64,000 bases of DNA from Unio delphinus. Lineage: Eukaryota > Mollusca > Bivalvia > Unionida > Unionidae. Positions 21,051 through 28,832 of this stretch are shown here, piece after piece. Under the pieces are notes generated by a model, which saw nothing but the letters and a program-made list of their open reading frames with translations, had not been told where the DNA came from and did not search any database. How positions within the stretch are numbered: the stretch's first letter is position 1; each line of letters begins with the position of its first letter. Location of the stretch: positions 3,959,501 through 4,023,500 of the forward strand of contig JAQISU010000070.1 of the NCBI GenBank assembly GCA_029339505.1. The letters run 5' to 3'. Position numbers and translations under genes: made by a program.

Positions 21051-22037
21051 TTAATCACTGTGATACCCACTTTCCACTAACTCGCCAATGAAATCTCGAT
21101 ATGTGCTGATATCCATGATACCGCCGGCAAATAACCGTCTACAGATATCAGCTGCTTCATTAATTATTTCCGGTGAGTTATTTCCAGCTCGGAAACCTCC
21201 TACAAGAACTTCTAATCGTGATATATCATTGATAACACTACCAGGGCATGAAACGCTAGCGTTTTCACTCTTTGAGTTTCCACTGGAATCTTGCAATCCA
21301 CTTCCGCTATAACCAGTTGCTTCATCCTGTTTTTCTAAATTGGCTTCTTGTAATAAATAATCAAGAAAATCATCATCAGGTGGTAGTTGTTGTTTTTTAG
21401 GTGAAAAAGATATTTTCTTTGCAGGTTGCTGTCGCCGCCTTTGCAATTTTGGCGGTTTTTGTTGTTGTTTAAACTCTTCGTATTGTTTATACACTATACC
21501 CACTGCATTGATATATTGAATATATGATGCACTATCCTTCTTAATTCTACCTGTTTTTTCAGTTTTGATTTTGTAGAATATATCAGCCCAGTGAGTTATA
21601 TTTCTAACAAACTTATGATATTCTGGTTTCAACATATTTTTCCTGTTTTCATAATTCGTAACAACAAGCTCAGGAATTCCTGTTGGATCAGTCTTATTAA
21701 TTTCTGCTAACCCCGCCTCGTTAAATATCACGCGTAAATCATCAACTGTTCTTTTTGATTCTATTTGTTCTGTTTGTTCAGTTTTCGCTGCTATTTTTTC
21801 AAGTTCACCAATAACAGATTTTCCCGTCTCGGGACCATCTCCCAGTATAGCGCGCTCTACTCCCTTCGTTGCTGTGGTTACTGGTTTAAACAATTCTTCA
21901 GATCCCGCAGCAAAATCAGTCTGAAGACTCTGTCGTTGTTGTAGTTTATTCCGTACAGAGTCACGAATTGGTACAAATCTCCTGATTGCATCCAGTCGTT
22001 CACGAGCCAATCGGGTTGTTAATGCTTCATTGACCAT
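21051..22037 (-). CDS. Conserved Polinton virion-block protein, function unknown
   Basis: About 328 residues from the Met of MVNEALTTRL (22037). An upstream Met at 22070 would add 11 residues, but the ATG at 22037 carries the same upstream element as the 144-residue gene. The N-terminal half is helical and charged. A Gln/Lys/Arg-rich linker follows (KPPKLQRRRQQPAKK and KKQQLPPDDD), then an acidic and Ser-rich part. The C-terminal helical block contains EVLVGGFRAGNNSPEIINEA and RLFAGGIMD, of a kind I have seen in other Polintons. It may be a scaffold or a IIIa/52K-like assembly factor by position only. Confidence 0.65.
   Translation of the reverse strand: MVNEALTTRLARERLDAIRRFVPIRDSVRNKLQQRQSLQTDFAAGSEELFKPVTTATKGVERAILGDGPETGKSVIGELEKIAAKTEQTEQIESKRTVDDLRVIFNEAGLAEINKTDPTGIPELVVTNYENRKNMLKPEYHKFVRNITHWADIFYKIKTEKTGRIKKDSASYIQYINAVGIVYKQYEEFKQQQKPPKLQRRRQQPAKKISFSPKKQQLPPDDDFLDYLLQEANLEKQDEATGYSGSGLQDSSGNSKSENASVSCPGSVINDISRLEVLVGGFRAGNNSPEIINEAADICRRLFAGGIMDISTYRDFIGELVESGYHSD
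21251..21264. promoter_or_regulatory. AAACGCTAGCGTTT palindrome, site 2
   Basis: Perfect 14-bp palindrome inside the 331-residue gene, where it is read as NASV. The same palindrome recurs inside the integrase gene, also read as NASV. Confidence 0.35.
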
Positions 22038-22075
22038 TATTTGAAATCGCAAACAATTTTTCAATTGCAAAACAA
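22035..22075 (-). promoter_or_regulatory. Conserved upstream element of the 331-residue gene
   Basis: CATTATTTGAAATCGCAAAC followed by AATTTTTCAATTG. It matches 20970-20998 at most positions, although the genes downstream of the two copies are unrelated. Confidence 0.5.
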
Positions 22076-22236
22076 TTTTTCAATCCAACCTAACACCATC
22101 GTGGAAGTGATCAATCCGAACCAGCCATCAATTTTTTATTCACTGATTTCAACAGTTTTGATCAAAAAATGCTAAAAAAAAATTAAAATCTCTATGAGGG
22201 ACGGTCACAATCAAATAATGATAAATGGTTGGTCAA

Positions 22237-22593
22237 TCAAAATTGTTCATTTTCTTGAATTAACGCCCGTAGGTTTCTAACTTTAGAATTAACCTCCTTT
22301 TTCAATTCGTATTCGTACCCCAATTCTTTTCGTATTCGTTCTACGATGGTATACAACGGAGCGAACACACTTACGTCACTGGAAAATGCGAGAGAGTCCT
22401 TAATAGAATTCTGAATTCTTTTGATGAGCGCATACTTCTTTGGTAGCATATACTTGTTAGTGCTAACTCCGTATTCTATGTCCTGAAAATCAGACATGAT
22501 TTGATCAGGATTTAACCCATCTGATAGTTCAATATCCCAACCTTTCAATTTTGAAATCTCGGATATGATGCTATTCATGTTTTCAGAATTCAT
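22237..22593 (-). CDS. Small Polinton protein, function unknown
   Basis: About 118 residues from the Met of MNSENMNSII (22593); the frame extends upstream to 22638, where it would overlap the stop of the HNH gene. The sequence is acidic to neutral and helical (IISEISKLKGWDIELSDGLN; KKYALIKRIQNSIKDSLAF) with no recognised motif. It sits directly behind the HNH gene on the same strand. I do not recognise it. Confidence 0.45.
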   Translation of the reverse strand: MNSENMNSIISEISKLKGWDIELSDGLNPDQIMSDFQDIEYGVSTNKYMLPKKYALIKRIQNSIKDSLAFSSDVSVFAPLYTIVERIRKELGYEYELKKEVNSKVRNLRALIQENEQF

Positions 22594-22637
22594 TATTCTA
22601 TAACAATGATATATTTCTAAATGAAAAATATGACGCA

Positions 22638-23129
22638 TTAGACGTAACTAAATTTAACTTTCTGTCCTGTCTTTTTTGAAATCGCCGATCGATAAATCCC
22701 CTCTGCAACTTTTCGTACTGAGGATCCACAAATATTGAAATACTTGCCGGCTTCATATATTGATTGAAATATTTTTTCTTCGTTAGTTATTGTATTCAAA
22801 GATTTTACGGGTTTCGCTTTTTTTGAACAAGTGCCAGTCCTTCCTCGTTTGGAATTCTCACTCTGTGTGATAGCTTGCAGATTTGATAAAGAATTGTTCT
22901 TTCGATTAGAATCCTTGTGATCGATAACAAGACCATCCTCGATCAATCCATTAAAACATTCAAATATGAAACGATGATTGTGATATTTCTTCTTTCCAGC
23001 GCTAAACATCAAATACCCTTGATTAGTCACAAAACCGACCGTTTTCTTCAAAATGCAGTGTCTGACAGTACCATCACTGGATGCTTCATAATTTAAAATC
23101 AAGGGATGCTGTCTGAATTCTTGGTTCAT
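22638..23129 (-). CDS. HNH homing-type endonuclease with NUMOD-like tail
   Basis: 163 residues. The N-terminal half gives the HNH_3-type fold: NHRFIFECFNG, then VIDHKDSNRKNNSLSNLQAI, with the catalytic Asp-His pair at 70-71 and the Asn-Leu-Gln close. The C-terminal half (about 108-150: VKSLNTITNEEKIFQSIYEA, then SVRKVAEG) looks like a NUMOD/IENR helix-turn-helix DNA-binding module. This arrangement is known from phage and giant-virus homing nucleases, which cleave a cognate site and spread by repair. It is free-standing here, next to the polymerase and zinc-cluster genes. The frame is intact. It could help the element spread or cut competing elements, but neither is shown. Confidence 0.8.
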   Translation of the reverse strand: MNQEFRQHPLILNYEASSDGTVRHCILKKTVGFVTNQGYLMFSAGKKKYHNHRFIFECFNGLIEDGLVIDHKDSNRKNNSLSNLQAITQSENSKRGRTGTCSKKAKPVKSLNTITNEEKIFQSIYEAGKYFNICGSSVRKVAEGIYRSAISKKTGQKVKFSYV

Positions 23130-23143
23130 TCGTATACATAATA

Positions 23144-23506
23144 CTATTGTTTGTCTAATTCATTGTTTGGTTTAATGATGAATCTTTCGATGTAGTCTTG
23201 AGGGGTTCTTATGATTTTGTCAGTGACAGTGTCAGTGTCAGGGACTTTTTCAGGGTCAAAATTTCTGATTGATTGTCCATTTTTTATTCTTTTATCATAA
23301 TAACGCTTCAATTCCCTGTATCGCTTACCACCGCAATTCAAACACAACCGTGATTTCCCCCTAACCCCAACCCCACATCGTATGCACGGTAACGGACCAA
23401 GGCTTCCACGACGAAAGCTTTGCATATGATACCCACAGAACTCATTTCTGCATGATTTGTTACACGGGATTACTGATCCAATCATAAGCCACTTGCAGTG
23501 ATTCAT
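23144..23506 (-). CDS. Cysteine-cluster zinc-binding protein
   Basis: About 120 residues from the Met of MNHCKWLM (23506); an upstream Met at 23524 is possible. Eight Cys and one His lie in the first 65 residues: CKW, CNKSCRNEFCGYH, CIRCG and CLNCGG. They form two likely zinc sites, the second a ribbon-like CxxCG pair. A basic helix (KRYRELKRYYDKRIKNG) and an acidic tail follow. Similar small Cys-rich proteins lie beside polB in other Polintons. A replication or transcription role is plausible but unproven. Divergently oriented from polB, with about 40 bp between the two starts. Confidence 0.6.
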   Translation of the reverse strand: MNHCKWLMIGSVIPCNKSCRNEFCGYHMQSFRRGSLGPLPCIRCGVGVRGKSRLCLNCGGKRYRELKRYYDKRIKNGQSIRNFDPEKVPDTDTVTDKIIRTPQDYIERFIIKPNNELDKQ

Positions 23507-23548
23507 TATATAAAAATCTTTCATTTAAATGCTTGTTTTAATTATAGC

Positions 23549-24337
23549 ATGAAGGAATTAGGGAGAACGCCTTCGAAAAATGCTGATAAGGAGTTTAAGA
23601 GATTATTAAAAATCAATCCTAGATTTAATCTCGATAAACCCAAAAAACGTAACAAACGTCCAATAGACGGAAACATGAGAGAGTTTAAGAGATTATTAAA
23701 AATCAATCCTAGATTTAATCTCGATAAACCCAAAAAACGTAACAAACGTCCAATAGACGGAAACATGAAAGAGTTTAAGAGATTATTAAAAATCAATCCT
23801 AGATTTAATCTCGATAGACCAAAAAAAACCAAAAAACGTCCAATAGACGGAAACATGAAAGAGTTTAAGAGATTATTAAAAATCAATCCTAGATTTAATC
23901 TCGATAGACCCAAAAAACGTAACAAAATCAATCCTAGATTTAATCTCGATAAACCCAAAAAACGTCCAATAGACGGAAACATGAAAGAGTTTAAGAGATT
24001 ATTGAAAATCAATCCTAGATTTAATCTCGATAAACCAAAAAAAACGTCCAAGAGAGATTACCCCTGGAAAGATGCTCAATTCAATCTCGATATAGCTTCT
24101 AATACACCAAAGAATACAATTCTTGATAAAGCCATGATTAGTAAAATCAGAGACTGTTTTAATGAATTTAAGCGTGATGGAGCATCTTATTGTTGGTCAA
24201 CATTTCGAATTGATGGTGTTGTTGATGCTACCATGAATGATGAAAAAGCAGCAGTGATAATTTCACGTGTTGGGGAAAAACGGCATTTTTTTCCGAATCA
24301 AATTCATTATCGAAGTCGAAGGCAAATGGATTATTAA
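23549..24337 (+). CDS. N-terminal part of the PolB gene, repeat-bearing and frameshifted
   Basis: About 262 residues from MKELGRT (23549; the earlier Met at 23498 would overlap the divergent gene). It starts with five full and one partial copies of a 30-residue repeat built on EFKRLLKINPRFNLDKPKK and ending RPIDGNM (23590-24050). These are 90-bp DNA repeats, almost identical, so the expansion is recent. A unique part follows (ISKIRDCFNEFKRDGASYCW and onward). The frame then changes at a T7 run (24286-24292) and stops at 24337. The other frame stays open to 24381 and runs up to the start of the next open frame. I therefore read this as the front of one polymerase gene, broken here. The repeats are basic and may be a nucleic-acid-binding or linker region. 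Confidence 0.6.
   Translation: MKELGRTPSKNADKEFKRLLKINPRFNLDKPKKRNKRPIDGNMREFKRLLKINPRFNLDKPKKRNKRPIDGNMKEFKRLLKINPRFNLDRPKKTKKRPIDGNMKEFKRLLKINPRFNLDRPKKRNKINPRFNLDKPKKRPIDGNMKEFKRLLKINPRFNLDKPKKTSKRDYPWKDAQFNLDIASNTPKNTILDKAMISKIRDCFNEFKRDGASYCWSTFRIDGVVDATMNDEKAAVIISRVGEKRHFFPNQIHYRSRRQMDY
23590..24050. repeat. 90-bp coding tandem repeats
   Basis: Five full units plus one internally deleted unit (near 23926), all in frame. Differences between units are single bases. Confidence 0.92.
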
Positions 24338-24367
24338 GGATAAATTTGAACCAATCCTCAAGAATAA

Positions 24368-27316
24368 AAAGCTGTCATTGTGAGTAGAGATTCCAAACCA
24401 GGGATTCTAACCGGCATTGATAAACCATACTACGAAAGATCTTATCCCGTAACAGCAATGGTTTATGGGATATATCCGTTAAATGATAAACCCGATATCG
24501 CAAAACTAGCTCCTATGAAATATTCGTCAGGGCTTAATTGTGTAGCAGAACGAATAATAGAACACTTCACAAATGCATCCCGAGGAAATAAACTAACTGA
24601 TCTGCGACGTAGGAAAATAACCGAGTGGGAACTGACAGTGAAACAGCATGGTGCAAAGATTTCTGATATAGCTAAATTAGAAACATCATTACGATTCCCA
24701 ATAACCGTTATGACGATAACCGGAGAAGTTTTATACGAACCGAAATATAACAAAAATGGAGCACCAATACAGATTATTGATCATAACAAACACGCGTGGA
24801 CACCTGCGGTAACAATATTTCCACGAGAACGAACCGTGAAATATATCCCTAAGGAGTTCGTCGGGGATGTTTTCTATGAAGAGAAATTATTCGATGCTAT
24901 TCATGCGTTGTGTAAGGATGATCCTGTGTCAGTGTGGTTACTTAGAAGTGATGAAGAATTCGATCAATTTGTAAAACCAAATGGTGAATTATATCGCGTT
25001 GAAGAATTAGATAACAGAATGAGAAAAATCGCTAGTGATTTTTCACCGGAGAATTCCCATGAAAAACTACTCACGGATAGTTTTACTATTCCATCAGTGG
25101 TAGCTCACTTCGCAAGAGAAAAAAACTCATGGCGTCCAACACGAAGTGATTTTCTCGAGGATGTTAAATTGAGTTGCGTCGAATTTGGTCATGGAGGACT
25201 GTGGAATACAAAATACCATCGTGACGGTATGATTTCAATTGATATATCCGCGTGTTATCCCGGAAGTTTTCTCGGGTATGGGGAATGCGCTGAGTACTTC
25301 AAACGATTTGGACACCCCACGCATGAAATGACTCGTGTTGCGATTAATGGACCATTGCCTGATTTTGATTTAACCGGATTCGCTCGTGTGATATCATTTG
25401 AATTATCTACAGGGTTACATCCGTGTAGTTATGTTTGGCTCGGTAGACACCTATCTGAAAAGGCCTGGATGCCAATAGTGCTATTGAGATATATGATTGA
25501 TTGTGGTATGCTAATATCGTTGATTGTTTCCGAGGCTATTATATGCTATCGAGCTCAGAAAGAAGTTTGGCTACCACAACCCGATCTAGATAGAATAATC
25601 AACGAACTACGAAAACAGTTTCCAGATTTCAGTGAAGAAGAAATCATAAATTGGTCTAAGAAGTTATTTGAAATTAAAAAAGAACAAGCAAAAGATCTCG
25701 GAAGAAGAATAATCGGTAAATTTACCCAGGGTGGACGATACGATAACGCAAAATATTCTTCGCGGTTGATCATAGATGTCGCTGAATACGATTTTATTGT
25801 AGCGGATTTAATGAAACAGGGAAAACTTGTATCCCGTAAGGATGCTTTTCTATCCAATGGTGAGAAATTAGGTACGGTTGTTACCTACTGTGATGGATAT
25901 AATTCCCAGTACACACATTTGAGAAGTTCAATGTTAGCCTATGCTTCTATTAATCTATTTTCGATGATAAATAGATTTCCTAATACCGCGGTTAGAGTGG
26001 CCACTGATTCGATGTATATACACAATAAGTACAAATCAGCTGTAGCGGCATTCACAGATCCCGAAGAAAATTGGGGGCGTTGGCGATTTAAAAAGGAGAT
26101 GCTACATGAGTATTGTGAATCCGCAGACGTTGCCATGGATGATAAATATATTTGTTGTAACCGTATTGAAATTCGATCAGAATTTTCTAATGCACCACCG
26201 GTATCTGATCCAATCTGTAGATACAAGACAGTTTATTTAAACGGCTGTGGTGGGTCAGGAAAGACAACTCGTGCAATTGAATTATATCGTGGTGGTGGAA
26301 ATACTTGTATTTCTACTAACATGATTGTGCTAACACCGACTCACAGACTCGCCAGAGAGATGATACAACGAGGGGTAAATGCTTGCACTTATCACAGCTT
26401 CTTTCGATGGAAGGGTGACAAATGGACTCCTGATCGAATGGGTGATAAATTCATTCCTAAAATCATCATTTGGGATGAAATATGCACAGTGTCATTAGAT
26501 GTATTAAAAACATTTCTTGAGTGGTTGGTAACCAAAAACACAAAAGTCGTCATGTGCGGTGATCAAGGCCAACCACCATCATTTGTCGGTGCATCTCCAC
26601 ATGAATGGCTAAAGGGTTTTGTAGACTACTATGAAGAAATCACCACTGATTATAGATCACTTGATGAACGATTACGCGAGTTCAAAGCGCTAATTAGATT
26701 ACAACCGGATAGAATCCAATGCGAAATAGCGCGTAAAGTGATTTCAGAAACCCCAATGAATGATTTCTGGGAAGCGTGGAGACCAAACGATTTGATCATT
26801 GCAAGTAGAAAAATAGTCAGGGATACACTTCAGATGAAGTTATTTGAATTGCATAAAGAAAAATTTGCAACGCTTCCAGTACCCCTTTGTTATCGGCCAT
26901 CGGATACACGAAAACAAAATATTGAAGTTGATATTCCAGGACAGAATGAAAAACAAATTCTGGTATTAAATGATATTGTGCTGGTTGATATCAATGTTGT
27001 TGAAGATGCATTGCGTGCCAATAAATCCCCGTGGACGCTAGGATACGCAGCGACGATACATTCTTCACAGGGATTGACTATATCGGATACAACTCTTTGG
27101 ATGGTAGATAATCGCATAGAATGGTCGAATTTAGTCTATCTCGCAGTGTCTAGAGTACGAAAAATAAATCAACTTCGAAGAATTGTCTTCGATGATGAAA
27201 TCATTGGTGATGATAATGACACCACAATAGATGATATTATTGATAAAAAACTATCCGGTTACAAACAACAGGACAAAAAAAAAAACAACGAGAATTTGAT
27301 ATTGATGCTGAATTAA
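24368..27316 (+). CDS. Family B DNA polymerase fused to SF1 helicase
   Basis: About 980 residues; no ATG at the front (the frame opens after a stop at 24365, first Met near residue 27), which supports continuity with the upstream part. Residue numbers count from GTG at 24380. N-terminal block: CVAERIIEHF (54-63). Polymerase palm: motif A DISACYPGSF (288-297), motif B region RRIIGKFTQGG (442-452), motif C VATDSMYI (540-547), in order. A superfamily 1 helicase follows: Walker A GCGGSGKTT (622-630), Walker B IIIWDE (695-700), GDQGQ (727-731), HSSQG (894-898) and YLAVSR (920-925). It would replicate the element, with the helicase opening the duplex. No clear DxE exonuclease motif was seen. The frame ends just after an A11 run (27275-27285). 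Confidence 0.88.
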   Translation, partial: KAVIVSRDSKPGILTGIDKPYYERSYPVTAMVYGIYPLNDKPDIAKLAPMKYSSGLNCVAERIIEHFTNASRGNKLTDLRRRKITEWELTVKQHGAKISDIAKLETSLRFPITVMTITGEVLYEPKYNKNGAPIQIIDHNKHAWTPAVTIFPRERTVKYIPKEFVGDVFYEEKLFDAIHALCKDDPVSVWLLRSDEEFDQFVKPNGELYRVEELDNRMRKIASDFSPENSHEKLLTDSFTIPSVVAHFAREKNSWRPTRSDFLEDVKLSCVEFGHGGLWNTKYHRDGMISIDISACYPGSFLGYGECAEYFKRFGHPTHEMTRVAINGPLPDFDLTGFARVISFELSTGLHPCSYVWLGRHLSEKAWMPIVLLRYMIDCGMLISLIVSEAIICYRAQKEVWLPQPDLDRIINELRKQFPDFSEEEIINWSKKLFEIKKEQAKDLGRRIIGKFTQGGRYDNAKYSSRLIIDVAEYDFIVADLMKQGKLVSRKDAFLSNGEKLGTVVTYCDGYNSQYTHLRSSMLAYASINLFSMINRFPNTAVRVATDSMYIHNKYKSAVAAFTDPEENWGRWRFKKEMLHEYCESADVAMDDKYICCNRIEIRSEFSNAPPVSDPICRYKTVYLNGCGGSGKTTRAIELYRGGGNTCISTNMIVLTPTHRLAREMIQRGVNACTYHSFFRWKGDKWTPDRMGDKFIPKIIIWDEICTVSLDVLKTFLEWLVTKNTKVVMCGDQGQPPSFVGASPHEWLKGFVDYYEEITTDYRSLDERLREFKALIRLQPDRIQCEIARKVISETPMNDFWEAWRPNDLIIASRKIVRDTLQMKLFELHKEKFATLPVPLCYRPSDTRKQNIEVDIPGQNEKQILVLNDIVLVDINVVEDALRANKSPWTLGYAATIHSSQGLTISDTTLWMVDNRIEWSNLVYLAVSRVRKINQLRRIVFDDEIIGDDNDTTIDDIIDKKLSGYKQQDKKKNNENLILMLN

Positions 27317-27501
27317 TAATCACTTTGAAGAAACAACAGAATAATCACTGCGCGAGTTGCAATTGTATAATGCGTTGGCAGTATTCGGATAAGGATCCTC
27401 GCCAATTCACCGTAGACAGAAAAAATAACAATCTCGGTCATGTCAGAAATAATGTGATGTTGACTTGTCTTGAGTGTAATAGACGCAACGGTGCTAGTTA
27501 A
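27286..27501 (+). pseudogene. HNH domain, probable C-terminal end of the PolB-helicase, out of frame
   Basis: In the frame one base off the polymerase frame, an open stretch runs from the A11 tract to a stop at 27499-27501. It reads HCASCNCIMRW, then KDPRQFTVDRKNNNLGHV and LTCLECNRRNG: two CxxC pairs and the TVDR..GHV core of an HNH nuclease. I recall similar HNH tails on related polymerase-helicase proteins, but could not check. The stop overlaps the integrase stop by 8 bp, tail to tail. Either the gene is broken at the A tract, or a -1 frameshift joins the two. Confidence 0.65.
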
Positions 27502-28456
27502 GACCATGCGGTGGCAATTGAGTATCCTCGGGAATCACTTGTAATTGTTGTCTAGTAAAACCCCGTTGAGGGGCAGTTGAATCCAGTTTATAGATTGGAG
27601 GTCTACCCGTAGATCGTGTTATACTAGATATCTTATGCGTAGTGACGCTCCAAATAGGATCAGTAGCCCTTTTTGTGCCACCTTCCAACTCTCCTGGTTC
27701 GTATAAGTACCTCACAATGACATTACTACCAAGAATTGGTTGGGAAACGCTAGCGTTTCTAGGGAAATCTTTTTGTGATTGTACGGGTATTGACTTCTTT
27801 TTAATCGCGTTGATAGGTTTCATGTTGATTGTTCTAGTAATCTCGTTATTCAGTGCAGTAATCACAGATGGTAATCTTTTAACCCATTCACTGGATCGCT
27901 TTTCTTGAATGAATTCTTTTGCGTATTGATATCCAAATAACCGCTCAGCAATCGTCCGATTAAATCGTTCTACAATGGCCTGATCGCGATGTAGCGCAGT
28001 ATGCCCTCGTCGTATGGTGACATTATGATGTTTCATTGTAGATAACACTGCACCCTGAAATTCCTTGCCAGGATCAACTTGTAACAGATTTGGCCAGTGC
28101 AGAGGACCTCGTCGATAAATCCTTTCAAATGCAGAAGCGACTTCAGTGGCCGATTTTGTTTTCAGCGGTTCTGCTTCTTTGTATCGACTCGCAACATCAA
28201 CTACGGTTAACGCATATTTGTAACCACGATCATGTGGCAGAAATAATATATCAGCCTGATGAACTTCATTAGGAGCGGTCACATCAAAATGCGAGAATTG
28301 AATTTGTTTAGGACGCGGTAGATAAATTTGCCATAGTGCCTGTTTGGATAACCAATGAGCCGCAGTGGTTTTTTTCACTTTTGCAGCACTAGCGAGTTTA
28401 CGGACTGCTGATTTACCCCTCCAGTATCCTCTTGGGGAATAATAAATTGATTCCAT
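27494..28456 (-). CDS. Retroviral-type integrase (INT)
   Basis: 320 residues from the Met of MESIYYSPRG (28456), 4 bp after the stop of the PLA2 frame. The catalytic core shows the D,D,E triad: Asp69 in HQADILFL, Asp128 in LLQVDPGKEF, Glu163 in DQAIVERFNR, the last two about 35 apart. The N-terminal part is the helix-turn-helix-like start usual for Polinton integrases (RGKSAVRKLASAAKVKKTTA), and I see no full HHCC zinc finger. The C-terminal part (GSNVIVRYLYEPGEL then WSVTTHKISSI) fits the small beta-barrel DNA-binding domain. It inserts the element and makes the 6-bp target duplication. The frame is intact and the catalytic residues are present. Confidence 0.93.
   Translation of the reverse strand: MESIYYSPRGYWRGKSAVRKLASAAKVKKTTAAHWLSKQALWQIYLPRPKQIQFSHFDVTAPNEVHQADILFLPHDRGYKYALTVVDVASRYKEAEPLKTKSATEVASAFERIYRRGPLHWPNLLQVDPGKEFQGAVLSTMKHHNVTIRRGHTALHRDQAIVERFNRTIAERLFGYQYAKEFIQEKRSSEWVKRLPSVITALNNEITRTINMKPINAIKKKSIPVQSQKDFPRNASVSQPILGSNVIVRYLYEPGELEGGTKRATDPIWSVTTHKISSITRSTGRPPIYKLDSTAPQRGFTRQQLQVIPEDTQLPPHGLN
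27745..27758. promoter_or_regulatory. AAACGCTAGCGTTT palindrome, site 3
   Basis: Same 14-bp palindrome as 21251-21264, extended to GAAACGCTAGCGTTTC, within the integrase gene. Confidence 0.35.
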
Positions 28457-28460
28457 ATTA

Positions 28461-28832
28461 TTAATTACCGGCACCTAACATCAATTTACTTTTCATAGCC
28501 GATTTTATTAAAAATGAAGCCAATTTTTCTTTGAAGGATTTATCAGGAATAGCATTTAACGCATGAATTAATTTCACATCTGCTAGATGCCTGTGTTGCA
28601 GATTGCTGCTTTTATAAGCAACATCATGAAGGTGACAGGCCTTATCAATGGCGTTTATTGGTTCTTCACCGGGGTTGGGTTGATTTTGATTATTGAGTCT
28701 GATATCAAGTCTGGTTCCCGGTCCACAGTAGCTATATCCTGGGAGGTGCTTTTCTCCGGGGTACTTTGCCCATGGGGTTCCAGGGAGTTTTGCTAATTTG
28801 GCTGCGATATCACCTCCTCGTTTTTTTTTAAA
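28461..28832 (-). CDS. Phospholipase A2 domain, parvovirus type, frame-separated from its zinc ribbon
   Basis: About 120 codons without an ATG at the front. The calcium loop YCGPG lies in LPGYSYCGPGTRLDIR, and the catalytic HD pair in IDKACHLHDVAYK; this is the layout of the PLA2 domain in parvovirus VP1, also found in some Polintons. The product would help particles leave endosomes. Wording before the loop (PGTPWAKYPGEKHLPG) fits the family as I recall it. The front of the gene is the zinc-ribbon frame (28793-28978). The two are one base out of phase at an A9 run on the coding strand (T9 at 28821-28829). The stop is 4 bp from the integrase ATG. Confidence 0.75.
   Translation of the reverse strand, partial: FKKKRGGDIAAKLAKLPGTPWAKYPGEKHLPGYSYCGPGTRLDIRLNNQNQPNPGEEPINAIDKACHLHDVAYKSSNLQHRHLADVKLIHALNAIPDKSFKEKLASFLIKSAMKSKLMLGAGN

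Noticed and set aside
23542..24051. Minus-strand frame of 169 codons opposite the polymerase repeats
   Set aside because: Antisense shadow of the 90-bp coding repeats.
27313..27507. Minus-strand frame of 64 codons behind polB
   Set aside because: Antisense to the HNH tail, which shows CxxC and TVDR..GHV motifs on the plus strand.
28587..28796. Plus-strand hydrophobic frame of 69 codons
   Set aside because: Antisense to the PLA2 domain, which has recognisable catalytic motifs; the hydrophobicity is a by-product.
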